This document shows, in pieces, positions 54,006-64,000 of a stretch of 64,000 nucleotides of DNA. The notes beneath the pieces are model-generated. The model was not told the DNA's origin. It worked only from the letters and a program-made list of their open reading frames with translations, and did not search any database. The DNA is from Doris montereyensis (Eukaryota; Mollusca; Gastropoda; Nudibranchia; Dorididae), in assembly GCA_037039925.1 (NCBI GenBank), contig JAXRKP010000337.1:41001-105000 (forward strand), written 5' to 3'. Made by a program: the position numbers and the translations under genes. Position 1 is the first letter of the stretch; every line of letters begins with the position of its first letter.

Positions 54006-54487
54006 ATGGACAGATACAAATAAACTAACTTCTAAAAACCATTCATATTATCGTTTTGATCATGTCATTTTTTTTTTATTGTGGTAAAAATCTCAATGCA
54101 GCCAACTGAATGTGAGAAACAAGAAACACTATAATAATATTAGAAAGCAATCAATAGTAGTTTTGTGTGTGTGTGTGTATATAAAATCCTATCCAAGTCA
54201 CTAACAGTAACAACAAACCACAACATTGTCATGTACATGTATATATGAATAATTTACACTGGAACATTCCTCTCTATTAGTAGTAGTATTATTATTATTA
54301 TGACTATGTACTTATTTACAAACACACTCTAGAAAATTCTCAAACTAAGAACACACACACACACACAACTCAAGTCATGTGGGGGAAAGTCACGTCACGT
54401 TAGAGAAAGTCTCGTATCTCCTTCTCCACCTACATGGCAATGGTGGCATGCTGTGCTTTGTGTCAAATTGAGTTTCTTCTTTGTTTC
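54006..54487. other. intergenic AT-rich sequence with short GT and CA runs
   Basis: (GT)n near 54,164-54,178 and (CA)n near 54,353-54,366. No gene recognised. Confidence 0.5.
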
Positions 54488-54600
54488 TTTGAAATTTACC
54501 CCGTCCACCATTGCGGTGACCTCAGGGTGAATTAAGATAAAGCAGCAAGATAAGTGAAAGAAGGAAAGGAAAGAAGCAGGACCTACCAGCAGTGCCCACT
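54488..54600 (+). mobile_element. SINE-like dispersed repeat (family 3)
   Basis: TTTCTTTGAAATTTACCCCG, TCCACCATTGCGGTGACCTC and CAGCAAGATAAGTGAAAGAA, then GGACCTACCAGCAGTG. Confidence 0.7.
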
Positions 54601-54763
54601 AACCACCCACATGAAATTTAGAATTTGATCAGTCTTTGTCTTCTTTGTCTGACACGTTACGGTAGCACAGTACAATCTACCTTTTGTCTGAGATACTCAA
54701 AAAGGTACAAGAGGTGACTGCTGTTACTGTAATGAGGACTTTCCTACCCACCATATAGGGGAG

Positions 54764-54905
54764 ATGAACAAAACACCTCACCACCCACACTGGATACACG
54801 CATACACAGAAACAAAAGGAAGGATCCTATCGGGAATGATTTTTAAAAACTCACCACCCACACTGGATACACGCATACACAGAAACAAAGGAAGGATAAC
54901 TCCCT
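54764..54905. repeat. direct repeat, 2 copies of about 70 bp
   Basis: ACTCACCACCCACACTGGAT-type blocks with ACACGCATACACAGAAACAA, separated by GGATCCTATCGGGAATG. Confidence 0.85.
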
Positions 54906-55159
54906 TTAACTCATTACGGTTTACCCGGCCGAAAACGGCCACATGCTAGACAGCCTGAGCCAGCCGTGTTTAACCTGACCGCCCACCAACTGCTTCCCAT
55001 TGGTCAAGCCGGCCAAACCCAGCAGTGCATAACACCATCTCTTTCAACGATCAGATTGGCTCGGCAAACCTATTTTTGTTCCTTATTTTAAGCGTTATTA
55101 TTTCTAGAAAACTGATCCGTCCACTTAAGCCTCTTTCTGAAACTAAAGGTCATGACCCT

Positions 55160-55290
55160 AGTGTGCTATGGTGCTGATAGGTCCCATTTTTCCTTTCCTT
55201 CTTTTCCCTATTTTTCATCTTGCTGCTTCCTCTATTTCACTCTGAGATCACCATCATGGTGGACGGGTAAAGTTCAATCAATGAAACAAA
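55160..55290 (-). mobile_element. SINE-like dispersed repeat (family 3)
   Basis: TTTCATCTTGCTGCTTCCTC and ACCATCATGGTGGACGGGTA match the copies at 37,725 and, inverted, 54,488 and 60,355. Confidence 0.7.
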
Positions 55291-56725
55291 CAAATCACTT
55301 TCCACAAAGCCTGACATTGATCATATTTTTATCTACCGCCCTGCCTTTGTTCAACAGTATTAACATATATATTTCATCATTCTGCTTCAACCGTCCACGT
55401 ATTCTGCTTTCGTTTTTATTTTTATCAATAGTGACACGGAGAGAAAGGAATCCTTTTGCTAACGGCATCCATCAGAAGCGCACAGGAAGCTTAGAAAATA
55501 TAAAACACACACCGATCTGGTTGAGGGGAAATTAAATCTAGGTCAGTGCCTTCCGGTCAGGGAATCTACACATTAATAACTTATGGTAAATATAAAAAAA
55601 TCTGCCGAAGGCTGATCTTTCTGGCGAAATGTGCCAGTCGTTTTGCCAATTCAGAATGGTGCCTCTTGACTTTCACACCGATATATCACAATGTCTGCAC
55701 TTGCAGACAAAAGAAACCTACACAATATGTTTTTTTACGTACTGGTCAGCGGCTATATGAATTAAATGAAGCACTTGGCAACCAAACAAACAAAAACATT
55801 ATCTCCCTCAACACACACAGACACCAATCAAAGCTCTGGCGTTTTTAAAATGATGGGAAGGGAAGGGACGCAATGGATTGGAATTAAAAATCAATAAATG
55901 AAAATTCATGCAAGGGGGCAAGTTCAAGCAAAGCTCAGCAACACAGAAAATGTTTAAGAACTAAAATTAAAAATCTTTTTTTTCCATCCCAGATTCTAAA
56001 GCTTTGATGATCGTTTTCAAACCAAATTCATGGCGTTGAGAGAGACAAAGAACTTTGTTCTAAATCTAAACATGACTGCAAACCTGCTTACATTTCCATG
56101 ATCTAGTTTCAGCACAAAATTCAAAACTAGGTTTGTGACCAATGACCTAGTCGTGAATAACAGGGTTAGACTTGGATCTTCCATAAATTGGCTTTTTATT
56201 TGCTAAACCTTCTAGCGTGTATGACTTGACTTGACTTGACTTGACGTTACGATGTACTGGGGCCGGGGGGGCTGGGATGCCTTTGGACAAGTAACTTTTA
56301 CGTTGGTCTAAATGTAACACAAAACAGCTCACACTTTTACTCACGCAATAGACTGAAAGTACAATGTGATGATTCCCATTTTTTAAACATAAAATTTCCG
56401 TAAATATTTGCTGTTAAAGACAACCTTTCTTCAAAACATATTCAATAATAAACAATACATGCCTATTGCGTTTAATTCAACAATAATAAAACTTTGCACA
56501 CAAAAAATGCACACAAAAAATAAAAGAACAATCCCAAAAACCCAAACAAACCTCAAGGCCCTAACACGTCTTCTACTAATTCTAGGTCAACAAATGTTGA
56601 CAGTCAGGAAGCGCCCCCTTCTTTGAGTTCGCTTAATGCAAGGCCTAACAGAGCACTGACTCATCACCTATTCAACTCTTCCTTCATAGAATAAATTACT
56701 AGTTCTATGACACTGATGACGGGAT
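55291..56725. other. intergenic sequence, no supported gene
   Basis: Open frames of 60-120 codons exist (for example near 55,546-55,848) but show no family resemblance, no strong splice signals and ordinary composition. A short (TTGAC)n run lies near 56,223-56,245. Confidence 0.45.
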
Positions 56726-56729
56726 AACA

Positions 56730-57185
56730 AAATACAAAATTTCTTACCACACGCATCAAAACAAATTTCTTACCACACGCATCAAAACAAATTTCTTACC
56801 TCACATATTAAAACAAATTTCTTAACTCACGTACCATAATAAATTTCTTACCTCATGTATTAAAATTAATTTCTTACCACACGTATGAAAACATATTTCT
56901 TACCACACGTATCATAATAAATTTCATATTAATTAAAACAAATTTCTTACCTCACGTACCATAATAAATTTCTTACCTCACGTATTAAAACAAATTTCTT
57001 ACCCCACTTATGAAAAAATAATTTCTTACCACACGTATGAAAACAAAATTTCTTACCACATATAAAAACAATTTCTTACCATACGTATCAAAACAAAATT
57101 TCTTACCACATATCAAAACAAATTTCTTACCACACGTATGAAAACAAAATTCTTATCCCACGTATCAAAACAAAATTTCTCAACA
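56730..57185. repeat. degenerate 26-bp minisatellite
   Basis: About 17 units of AAATTTCTTACCACACGTAT plus CAAAAC, with ACCTCACGTATT variants and partial units. Confidence 0.9.
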
Positions 57186-57625
57186 TTATTATCACAAACC
57201 CACACAATCTTTCTTTTTCAACGGGAAAAAACCAAAATGCAATTTTGTGGAGAGACCATCAACCAACAAACGACACATCCTTAACACTTGCTATCAGTCT
57301 GACATGATACGGTGAAATGTTTCCCTAGAGAGAAACTGTTTGTAGTGTAAGTTTGTAGCAAGTTTGTAACAATTTTTGCAGGAAACGGCAGACATACACT
57401 GTCACTGTCAGACTTGGCTACTTCCCAAAGATCTCAATTATAAATATAAAACTTGTATACAACATTTATCTAAGTTGCAACCATGCATCCATCAGTCATG
57501 CCCAGTTTGCATATTCACCATATATATAATATATGATCACAATTTATTTGTAAGCGGTTTTGTTCTGTCATATATCTCTCTCCTCTCCCTTTTACCAACA
57601 GTGTATTTGTGTCTGGATGTGGATG
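57186..57625. other. sequence downstream of the minus-strand gene
   Basis: TTTATT at 57,543-57,548 is AATAAA on the minus strand, about 430 bp after the stop of the minus-strand gene. It is a possible poly(A) signal. Nothing else is seen. Confidence 0.35.
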
Positions 57626-57629
57626 GGAG

Positions 57630-57752
57630 AGCGGTAGAGATGGAGGGAGGGGGGAGAAAGGTAGAGAGGGAGGGGGGAGAGAGGTAGAGAGGAGGGAGGG
57701 AGAGAGAGAGAGAGAGAGAGAGGAGGGAAGGAGAGAGAGGGAGGGAAGGGAG

Positions 57753-57814
<62 letters not shown>

Positions 57815-57935
57815 AGGGAGAGAGGGAGAGACAAACAGAAAGAACGAGTGAGACTGAGGAACTGAGACAGATAAAGGAAAGAGAGAAACTGAGAGACACA
57901 CACACACACAGACACACACACACAGAAACAGAGAG
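57630..57935. repeat. GA-rich and CA microsatellite
   Basis: GGGAGGGAGAGA-type purine tract to about 57,840, then ACACACAC near 57,896-57,925. Confidence 0.96.
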
Positions 57936-57979
57936 TGGAGAAGAGTGTTTTGCCTTTCACCACCAGGCAAGCCAACTCA

Positions 57980-58103
57980 TCATAGCATCAGGGTGTTCAG
58001 GTAATACTGCTTGTGATGAAGGACTTCACAAATCTCCCGTGACGACTGTTGGACGCTACTCTCCACTTTGTTCCACACCAGGCGTTCCGCTTCCCCTGTT
58101 ATA
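57980..58103 (-). CDS. minus-strand gene, terminal exon D
   Basis: TTGCAG acceptor; the first base completes an AG-T serine codon; then 40 codons ITGEAERLVWNKVESSVQQS and SREICEVLHHKQYYLNTLML, then TGA at 57,980-57,982. Confidence 0.8.
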
Positions 58104-61100
58104 CTGCAAGGCATGCAATAAAAACAACGGCCAGTCACAAATATGACTACAATAACAACAAATCAAAGATGTTTTACCACCACATACTGTGATCTCAGGA
58201 TGAATTGAACCTCTGGAGTATGGGACTTACTTTATTTTACTTTTTATAATCATAAACATTAACCCTTAACCCGCTAAGCCATTTCGCTCCCTACGTAATC
58301 CCCAGTGCTAAAGTATTTTTAATGAAATTTCATGAAATTTGAGGTTTTATATGTAAAAAATCATAACTTTTTAACCACACATGATAAAGCAATGAAATTT
58401 TCAGGATTGCCAGAGGGATGAACAAGCTACATATCAAAATGATTGGATATGTAAATTAGGTCACATGACAATGGCGTAAGCACTTGTTCTTCTAAGACCT
58501 GAGCTGCATATCTGTTTGTTTCCTCCCTGACAGTATCAATTACTATAACAAGACAAAACAGTTTGAAAAAAGCCAGAGGCTTGTCTTCTGCCTCCATATC
58601 TGGATCAGTTGTTATATTTTGGGGCCCTATCTGATTTGGATTAAAATCCATGATCCATTCTCTAGAATAAAAGCTTCATCTTCACTTAGAATCTCCCAAT
58701 TCCACTCATGATCACCAGTAACACGTCTCCTCCCAGAAATTGAAGCTCTATTTATATTAGTACTATTGCCACTGTCACCCGCTTCATCAACGATGTTTTG
58801 ATTTGGATGGCTTGAACTAGATCTAGAATTATCTGTTTCGTGAAAATATTCATCTCCTGAATCAGCATCATGCTGATAAATGTTATTGTCATCATCGGAT
58901 TCCATGTCAGAAATGTAAACAAACGAATAACTGGTAAACGCCAATAAAAGAGCTAAAAAGATCAATAGATTTACGAATTTGATGTAAAAAAATTAGAAAG
59001 GAAGTGTAACGTGTCAAGCCAAGGGAGGCTACTCCCGTAAACTAAATCTACGCACTTTTTAGTATTCCCTCTTTAAAAGAGGTCTATTATAGAATCGCCT
59101 TTTAGCAAGCTCAGCATTCAGCCTACCTACCGGAACACTCGCCTGTTGGCAATGTTAGCGGGTTACGGGTTAAAGAGAAACAAGAAACAATTCGATCTTT
59201 CCTTGGCAAATCAGTTTCAATTATTTCATTCACAACGAAAGTGAAAATCCTCCTCTCCTCGCCTGAAAATGTTAAAAATCCACACCAAATTTACCTCTTC
59301 CTCCTCTGGGAAATTCGCCAATCTAAAGGAGGTCGTGTCCAGAGCGGAAAAGACGGATCTAGGCCTGATGCAATCTGATGGAGTTCTTTGGTGATGGATG
59401 ACAGTTCCTTGACTAAGTGGTTGAAATTTTCAAATGTGCTTGGCTGTGGCACAAAGGAATAAGAACACAATTTTAATCACATTTGCAACTAAAACGAAGA
59501 AAAAAAGGAAGAAAAAAAGTCATGGCTGTGTAACTTTCTTTTAAATCCATATATTCTTTTGTGTTATATTCTTTGTGTTATATTCTTGCACATTCTTAAT
59601 GATTTCAAACACAAGACACATTACGCAAACTCAAGCACAAGGCTCAAATCTAGCTTTACAATATCAAATTTCATTTCTCAAATTTATCTCTAATGAATAC
59701 TGGGATCAGTTTACAAAGCAACAGAAATAAAAAAAATTTAGACACTAATAAATCTTGCCACAGGAAAGTTAGAGAACAACGCTTAAGTTAAAGAGTTCAA
59801 TTAAATCAAACAGACATGGAAAATCCTTCAAGAATGTTCTCATTGACCATTGGTACAAACATCAGAATCAATCAGCAATTTCATAATTCTTCCTTCCACG
59901 TGTCTCGATATAAAAAAAGCAATGGCTCTGATGATAACCCTTAAGCGTTTAAACAGACAAATGCAAAACCTCTGCTAAAAGTTACAAACGACAGAAACAG
60001 ACAAATGCAAAACCACCGCTGAAAGCTCAAAAACGACAGAAACAGACAAATGCAAAACCCCGTTGAAAGTTCAAAACGACAGAAACAGACAAACGCAAAA
60101 GCTCCGCTGAAAGTCCAAACGACAGAAACAGACAAATACAAAACCCCCGTTGAAAGTTCAAAACGACAGAAAACAGACAGCTGCCAGTACAGGCCCACAT
60201 TGTTCCAAGCTGACAGAAAACGACAAGTGACACACCTCCTGTTTTGTTAGCTCTGATTGGTCACACAAATGATGCTATTGTTCTAAATTTAGAATAGAAC
60301 ACAAGATTAAAAAGTCAGTCAGGGAGAATTGAGAAGGGAACTGACTGATTGTGATGGATTAGATTGAAATTTACCCTGTCCGTCATATGCGGTGATTTCA
60401 AGGTAACTTCAGATAAAGCAACCAGGTGAAAAACATGTGAGTGAGAAAAAGAACAGAAGTAGGTACTACCAGCAGCATCCTCCAAACTGCCAGTAAGAGA
60501 AAAAGGAAACAGCAAGATGGAAGACACAAAGAACAGAAGTAGGTACTACCAGTAGTGTCCTCCAAACCGTCAGTAAGAGAAAGAGGAAACAGCAAGATGG
60601 AAGACACAAAGAACAGAAGTAGGTACTACCAGTAGTGTCCTCCAAACTGTCAGTAAGAGAAAGAGGAAACAGCAAGATGGAAGACACAAAGAACAGAAGT
60701 AGGTACTACCAGTAGTGTCCTCCAAACCGTCAGTAAGAGAAAGAGGAAACAGCAAGATGGAAGACACAAAGAACAGAAGTAGGTACTACCAGTAGTGTCC
60801 TCCAAACCGTCAGTAAGAGAAAAAGGAAACAGCAAGATGGAAGACACAAAGAACAGAAGTAGGTACTACCAGTAGTGTCCTCCAAACTGTCAGTAAGAGA
60901 AAGAGGAAACAGCAAGATGGAAGACACAAAGAACAGAAGTAGGTACTACCAGTAGTGTCCTCCAAACTGTCAGTAAGAGAAAGAGGAAACAGCAAGATGG
61001 AAGACACAAGAACAGAAGTAGGTACTACCAGTAGTGTCCTCCAAACTGTCAGTAAGAGAAAGAGGAAACAGCAAGATGGAAGACACAAGAACAGAAGTAG

Positions 61101-62619
61101 GTACTACCAGTAGTGTCCTCCAAACTGTCAGTAAGAGAAAGAGGAAACAGCAAGATGGAAGACACAAGAACAGAAGTAGGTACTACCAGTAGTGTCCTCC
61201 AAACTGTCAGTAAGAGAAAGAGGAAACAGCAAGATGGAAGACACAAAGAACAGAAGTAGGTACTACCAGTAGTGTCCTCCAAACCGTCAGTAAGAGAAAG
61301 AGGAAACAGCAAGATGGAAGACACAAGAACAGAAGTAGGTACTACCAGCAGTGTCCTCCAAACCGTCAGTAAGAGAAAGAGGAAACAGCAAGATGGAAGA
61401 CACAAAGAACAGAAGTAGGTACTACCAGCAGTGTCCTCCAAACCGTCAGTAAGAGAAAGAGGAAACAGCAAGATGGAAGACACAAAGAACAGAAGTAGGT
61501 ACTACCAGCAGCATCCTCCAACCGACCTGGACAGGAAGAGGAAAAGCAAAGCAAAGCAAAGCAAATTAAGACACATACCAGAATACACATCTACTGATCA
61601 TCCATGACAAAAGACAAGAATAACATACCATAATACTGTGACATAACAAATGTAACAAAACACATAACTTGCTCAAAATCATTCAATAGAAGCTTACTTG
61701 GGGTTTGACGTATTCTTGTTTTTCTTGGACTTCTTGGACCAGACTGATTTGAGTGGTTTCAAAATCTATTGCACACTCCCGTCAAAAGTGTTACATAGGA
61801 TATAGACTGGAGAAGACAAAAAAAAACTCGTCAAAAGCGTTACATAGAATATAGACTGATGAAAAAACAAAAAAACTACTGTCAAAAGTGTTACATAGGA
61901 AGGGGGGCTGCAATGTTTTGAAAGGAGATCTCAGAAAAACAGAAAAATGAAAGACATTCCAACTTTTCATAAATCGACGGTGAAAGTCGCAAGCCGTGCA
62001 GTCCAAATTTTAGATGTTTTGAGAAAATCAAAGAAAATGATAATGTGCATTTTAAACTATTTTCACAAACATACACGGATTGCAAGTGTCAAAACCTAGA
62101 CCCAATAGGGATACACGGACTGCAAGTGTCAAAACCTAGACCCAATAGGGATACACGGACTGCAGTCAAAATTGACTCATACACGGATTGGTTATTGTAT
62201 GGGTTTCTATTGGTTCTTGTATCACAGAATCCTAACTAGACGAAGCATACGGGTTTCCTAATGTTAAAAAATCAGACAAAAAGGTGTTACTAATTTTAGA
62301 CTAACACGGTTTGACACGGTTTGCGACTTTCACTATGCAATATATGCTTGTGATTATAACCCTACCCCTCTCCACACACTCACACTCACCCACACACACA
62401 CACCATGTCTGACTTCAATAAATAAGTAAAAAGTTGAACACATATAGCCAGTAAAACAATTGCCATGGTTGCATGTATTTATATATGAAACTTTATGACA
62501 AATCCAAAGCAACAACGCTCACCTCTACAGACGCAACTAATTGTTCTAAAGCTGTGGAATCAAGCTGCCTTTGCCGTTGATGTCTTTAAGTAAACCCTGA
62601 ACGTCTTTGGCAATTAATT
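57980..62619 (-). CDS. unrecognised helical protein, last four exons (5' end missing)
   Basis: Exons in coding order: 62619-62523, 61765-61698, 59443-59295, 58103-57980. All have GT-AG junctions. C-terminal part of about 145 residues: KDVQGLLKD, QRQRQLDSTALEQLVASVE; FETTQISLVQEVQEKQEYVK; PSTFENFNHLVKELSSITKE, LHQIASGLDPSFPLWTRPPL, DWRISQRRK; ITGEAERLVWNKVESSVQQS, SREICEVLHHKQYYLNTLML, stop. Phase agrees exactly at the exon C-D junction (2 to 1) and at B-C (0). The first two exons each need one extra base to keep the frame. Rich in Q, E, L and K, probably mostly helical or coiled coil. I do not recognise the family. The start is probably to the right of the window. Confidence 0.72.
58259..59173 (-). 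mobile_element. piggyBac deletion derivative with TTAA sites and inverted ends
   Basis: TTAA (58,259-58,262), CCCTTAACCCGCTAA, 0.9 kb, TTAGCGGGTTACGGG, TTAA (59,170-59,173). The 15-bp inverted ends differ at one base. Inside is a transposase N-terminal fragment on the minus strand, starting near the right end. It lies in the last intron of the minus-strand gene. Its ends differ from those of the 24,943 and 53,431 elements, so it is a second piggyBac family. Confidence 0.88.
58427..58905 (-). pseudogene. piggyBac transposase N-terminal fragment, frameshifted
   Basis: Starts MESDDDNNIYQHDADSGDEY (acidic N-terminus). A one-base loss near 58,640-58,650 then moves the frame to DFNPNQIGPQNITTDPDMEA and FFKLFCLVIVIDTVREETNR, YAAQVLEEQ. 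The D-P---F--F---L-x-x-I-V---E-T-N-R-Y-A block is the start of the DDE_Tnp_1_7 domain. The catalytic part is deleted after LEEQ, so it cannot encode a transposase. Confidence 0.82.
59295..59443 (-). CDS. minus-strand gene, exon C
   Basis: GTGCCACAG acceptor, GTAAAT donor, 149 bp, phase 0 to 2, 49 open codons: PSTFENFNHLVKELSSITKE, LHQIASGLDPSFPLWTRPPL, DWRISQRRK. Confidence 0.8.
59444..59939. other. intron of the minus-strand gene, first part
   Basis: AT-rich unique sequence; nothing recognised. Confidence 0.5.
59940..60185. repeat. about 53-bp direct repeat, 5 copies
   Basis: Units with ACGACAGAAACAGACAAATG, CAAAACC and TGAAAGTTCAAA. Copies differ by several bases. Confidence 0.92.
60355..60480 (+). 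mobile_element. SINE-like dispersed repeat (family 3)
   Basis: TTGAAATTTACCCTGTCCGT, GCGGTGATTTCAAGGTAACT and GATAAAGCAACCAGGTGAAA, running directly into the 80-bp array. Confidence 0.7.
60450..61520. repeat. 79/80-bp minisatellite extending from the SINE-like repeat
   Basis: About 13 near-identical units: AGAACAGAAGTAGGTACTAC, CAGTAGTGTCCTCCAAACTG, TCAGTAAGAGAAAGAGGAAA, CAGCAAGATGGAAGACACAA. The GTAGGTACTACCAG part matches the end of the family 3 repeat (GCAGGACCTACCAG at 54,575). Confidence 0.97.
61698..61765 (-). CDS. minus-strand gene, exon B (one base short)
   Basis: Acceptor GCAATAG, donor GTAAGC. Open frame FETTQISLVQEVQEKQEYVK plus PQ ends in phase 0, as exon C needs. Entering in phase 0 from exon A requires one more T in the ATTTTG run at the exon start. 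Confidence 0.65.
61777..61905. repeat. direct repeat, about 2.5 copies of 50-55 bp
   Basis: GTCAAAAGTGTTACATAGGA and TATAGACTG blocks followed by A-rich spacers. Confidence 0.85.
62065..62165. repeat. 39-bp direct repeat, about 2.5 copies
   Basis: ACACGGATTGCAAGTGTCAA plus AACCTAGACCCAATAGGGAT. Confidence 0.9.
62166..62522. other. intron of the minus-strand gene
   Basis: Unique sequence with a CACA-rich stretch near 62,375-62,402. Nothing else recognised. Confidence 0.5.
62523..62619 (-). CDS. minus-strand gene, exon A (one base short)
   Basis: TTCACAG acceptor, GTGAGC donor. The frame begins LIAKDVQGLLKD and, after a one-base change near 62,580-62,586, continues HQRQRQLDSTALEQLVASVE to the donor in phase 0. 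Without the shift it stops after IPQL. Confidence 0.62.
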
Positions 62620-62834
62620 CTGTGAAGAGAGAGAGAGAAGGAGACAAAATGGGTCGTATTAATTTGGGAAGAGTAATCAAAGTCGTAACACAGTGTAGAT
62701 CAACTGTCGCTAAGACAGGAAGTAACAGGGAGATAACAGACAGGAAGTAAAAACAAAGAGCAAAGAGACGCACATTTGAAATGAGACACCATCAACAGTA
62801 GGGTGTAGGTTGTAGCATGTTAGATTTTGATTTG
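62620..62834. other. intron or upstream region of the minus-strand gene
   Basis: Unique; no further exon could be assigned. Confidence 0.4.
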
Positions 62835-62950
62835 ATTTGATTTCTCCACATTCACAACTGAGGCGATCTCGGGGGTTTTGGTAGGATTATTTCTATGTTA
62901 AATTTTGCCCCGGACTGCCCTGTAGACAGCCAAGGGATTATTATCTATAA
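62835..62950 (-). mobile_element. SINE family 1 tail fragment
   Basis: CCACATTCACAACTGAGGCG and GGGGTTTTGGTAGGATTATT match 4,298-4,385. The A-rich tail on the minus strand is (AAATC)n, here TTTGATTTGATTTGATTT. Confidence 0.72.
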
Positions 62951-63290
62951 CTGTAGATTGCCCGAATGCCCTGTAGACAGCCAAGGGATCATTATCAATA
63001 ACTGTGGATCCAGACAGCCATTATCAAGGGATTAATAACTGTGGATTGCCCGGAATGCCCTGTAGACAGCCAAGGGATCATTATCTATAACTGGGGATTG
63101 CCCGGAATAGACAGCCAAAGGGATCATTATCAATAACTGTGGATTGCCCGGACTGCCCTGTAGACAGCCAAGGGATCATTATCTATAACTGTGGAATTGT
63201 AGACAGCCGAATGCCCTGTAGACAGCCAAGGGATCATTATCTATAACTGCCCGGACTGGAGCCAAGGGATCATTATCTATAATCAATTGG
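62890..63290. repeat. about 52-bp array grown from the SINE interior
   Basis: About seven irregular units of GCCCTGTAGACAGCCAAGGG, ATCATTATCTATAACTGTGG and ATTGCCCGGA. The first unit is the SINE itself. Several units are broken or nested. Confidence 0.92.
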
Positions 63291-63344
63291 ATTCAATCAT
63301 CAATACCGATTTTATGTCTGAAAATCAGTCCCATAATTGGTGGT

Positions 63345-63885
63345 TACGGTAGTTTTATATCATAAAGAAACGTTTATTAGCTCTCCTTTACACTATAGTG
63401 TAATGAAAACTCATGCGATATAATTAGTGTGAATTTAACCGGCTTGTTTGTTGTGTAATATCCTCAATTTTTGTTTCTCACTTGAGTGAAATATTCCATC
63501 TGAATATTGAAGATGTATAAATTCAAGAATTGTTTATTATTAATCAGTCTCCTAGTCCTGGGACAACATTGCCTTAATAAGTATTCTTTACACACACAAA
63601 AACAGTTAATGAATATTTTTGCGGCATAAATATTTCAATTTAACTTCTGATGGTTTAGGGACTTTTTATACCATAAGTGAATATTATATTAGATAGGCTC
63701 TCGTTTACTTTTTCACTATAGTATAATGAAAACTAACATAAATGCTATCGTGAGTTTAAATGGCTCGTTTGTTGTAGTAAGATGTCATGAATGTTTGTTT
63801 CTCGCTTTGTGAAAGATTCCAGCTGTAGACTGAAGATCTATACATTCCTAAATAAATAATTATTAATCAAGAAAGAAGGAGATGT
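63345..63885. repeat. old direct duplication of about 210 bp, spaced about 310 bp
   Basis: CACTATAGTGTAATGAAAAC (63,391) and CACTATAGTATAATGAAAAC (63,714); GGCTTGTTTGTTG and GGCTCGTTTGTTG; TTTGTTTCTC and TTTGTTTCTC; TATTATTAATCA and TTATTAATCA. They are clearly related, with many differences. Confidence 0.75.
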
Positions 63886-64000
63886 AAAAAGCACTAAATA
63901 ATACAACAAGGATCTAGTGCCCATGTGGGGTAGTCAATGATCTTTATGTGCGCCATGAATATACTAAGAAAGGTTTTAAACCCTCCACCTAGTGTAGTAG
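63886..64000. other. right edge, unique sequence
   Basis: Nothing recognised. Confidence 0.4.

Noticed and set aside
55546..55848. 100-codon ORF as a gene
   Set aside because: No recognisable motif, no splice context, mixed composition and no neighbours that support it.
60315..61590. Cysteine/leucine-rich small ORFs repeated every 80 bp on the minus strand
   Set aside because: Translations of the 80-bp minisatellite in rotating frames.
62546..62773. Membrane-like 75-residue ORF (MRLFALCFYFLS...)
   Set aside because: Its second half is the frame of exon A; the first half is upstream intron read through the acceptor.

Overview
This is animal nuclear DNA from a repeat-rich genome. Exons are small, introns have GT-AG ends, there are tRNA-derived SINEs, RTE-like and CR1/L2-like LINEs, piggyBac-, mariner- and Merlin-type DNA transposon remnants, and very long minisatellites. 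A deltex gene with tandem WWE domains fits a metazoan, and the transposon mixture suggests a marine invertebrate such as a mollusc, but the exact taxon cannot be fixed from the sequence alone. I see no bacterial genes, rRNA or CRISPR.

Two host genes are supported. (1) A complete-looking Deltex E3 ubiquitin ligase gene on the plus strand, 11,928-41,059: ten coding exons of about 1.5 kb in total, spread over 29 kb. Order: two WWE domains (exons 1-3), linker (exons 3-6), RING (exons 7-8), Deltex C-terminal domain (exons 8-10). Splice phases agree through exons 1-6. Exons 7, 8, 9 and 10 each lack one base. (2) The 3' end of an unrecognised, probably helical protein gene on the minus strand, with exons at 62,523-62,619, 61,698-61,765, 59,295-59,443 and 57,980-58,103. 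Two of these exons also lack one base. The gene probably continues beyond the right edge.

Layout: 1-2,680 minisatellite (36/39 bp); 2,681-4,267 microsatellites and unique DNA; 4,268-7,878 a SINE and a 60-bp array growing from it; 7,879-11,900 unique DNA, a 23-bp array, foldback repeats and triplet repeats; 11,928-41,059 deltex, with introns packed with arrays, LINE copies, a piggyBac derivative (24,943-26,549) and a mariner-like element (34,420-35,436); 41,140-46,215 a palindrome-bearing array just 3' of deltex; 46,400-52,000 two more arrays around a truncated LINE; 52,887-55,300 a piggyBac C-terminal remnant and several SINEs; 57,980-62,619 the minus-strand gene, with a TTAA-flanked piggyBac derivative in its last intron; 62,835-64,000 a SINE-derived array and an old duplication.

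Roughly 40 percent or more of the window is tandem repeat. The most striking theme is that many arrays were seeded from recognisable sequence: SINE ends, a LINE coding segment, piggyBac subterminal repeats, the inside of a mariner-like element, and even the 3' end of a deltex exon with its splice donor. Every frameshift found in host exons is a one-base loss, which points to uncorrected long-read errors more than to gene death, though this cannot be settled here.
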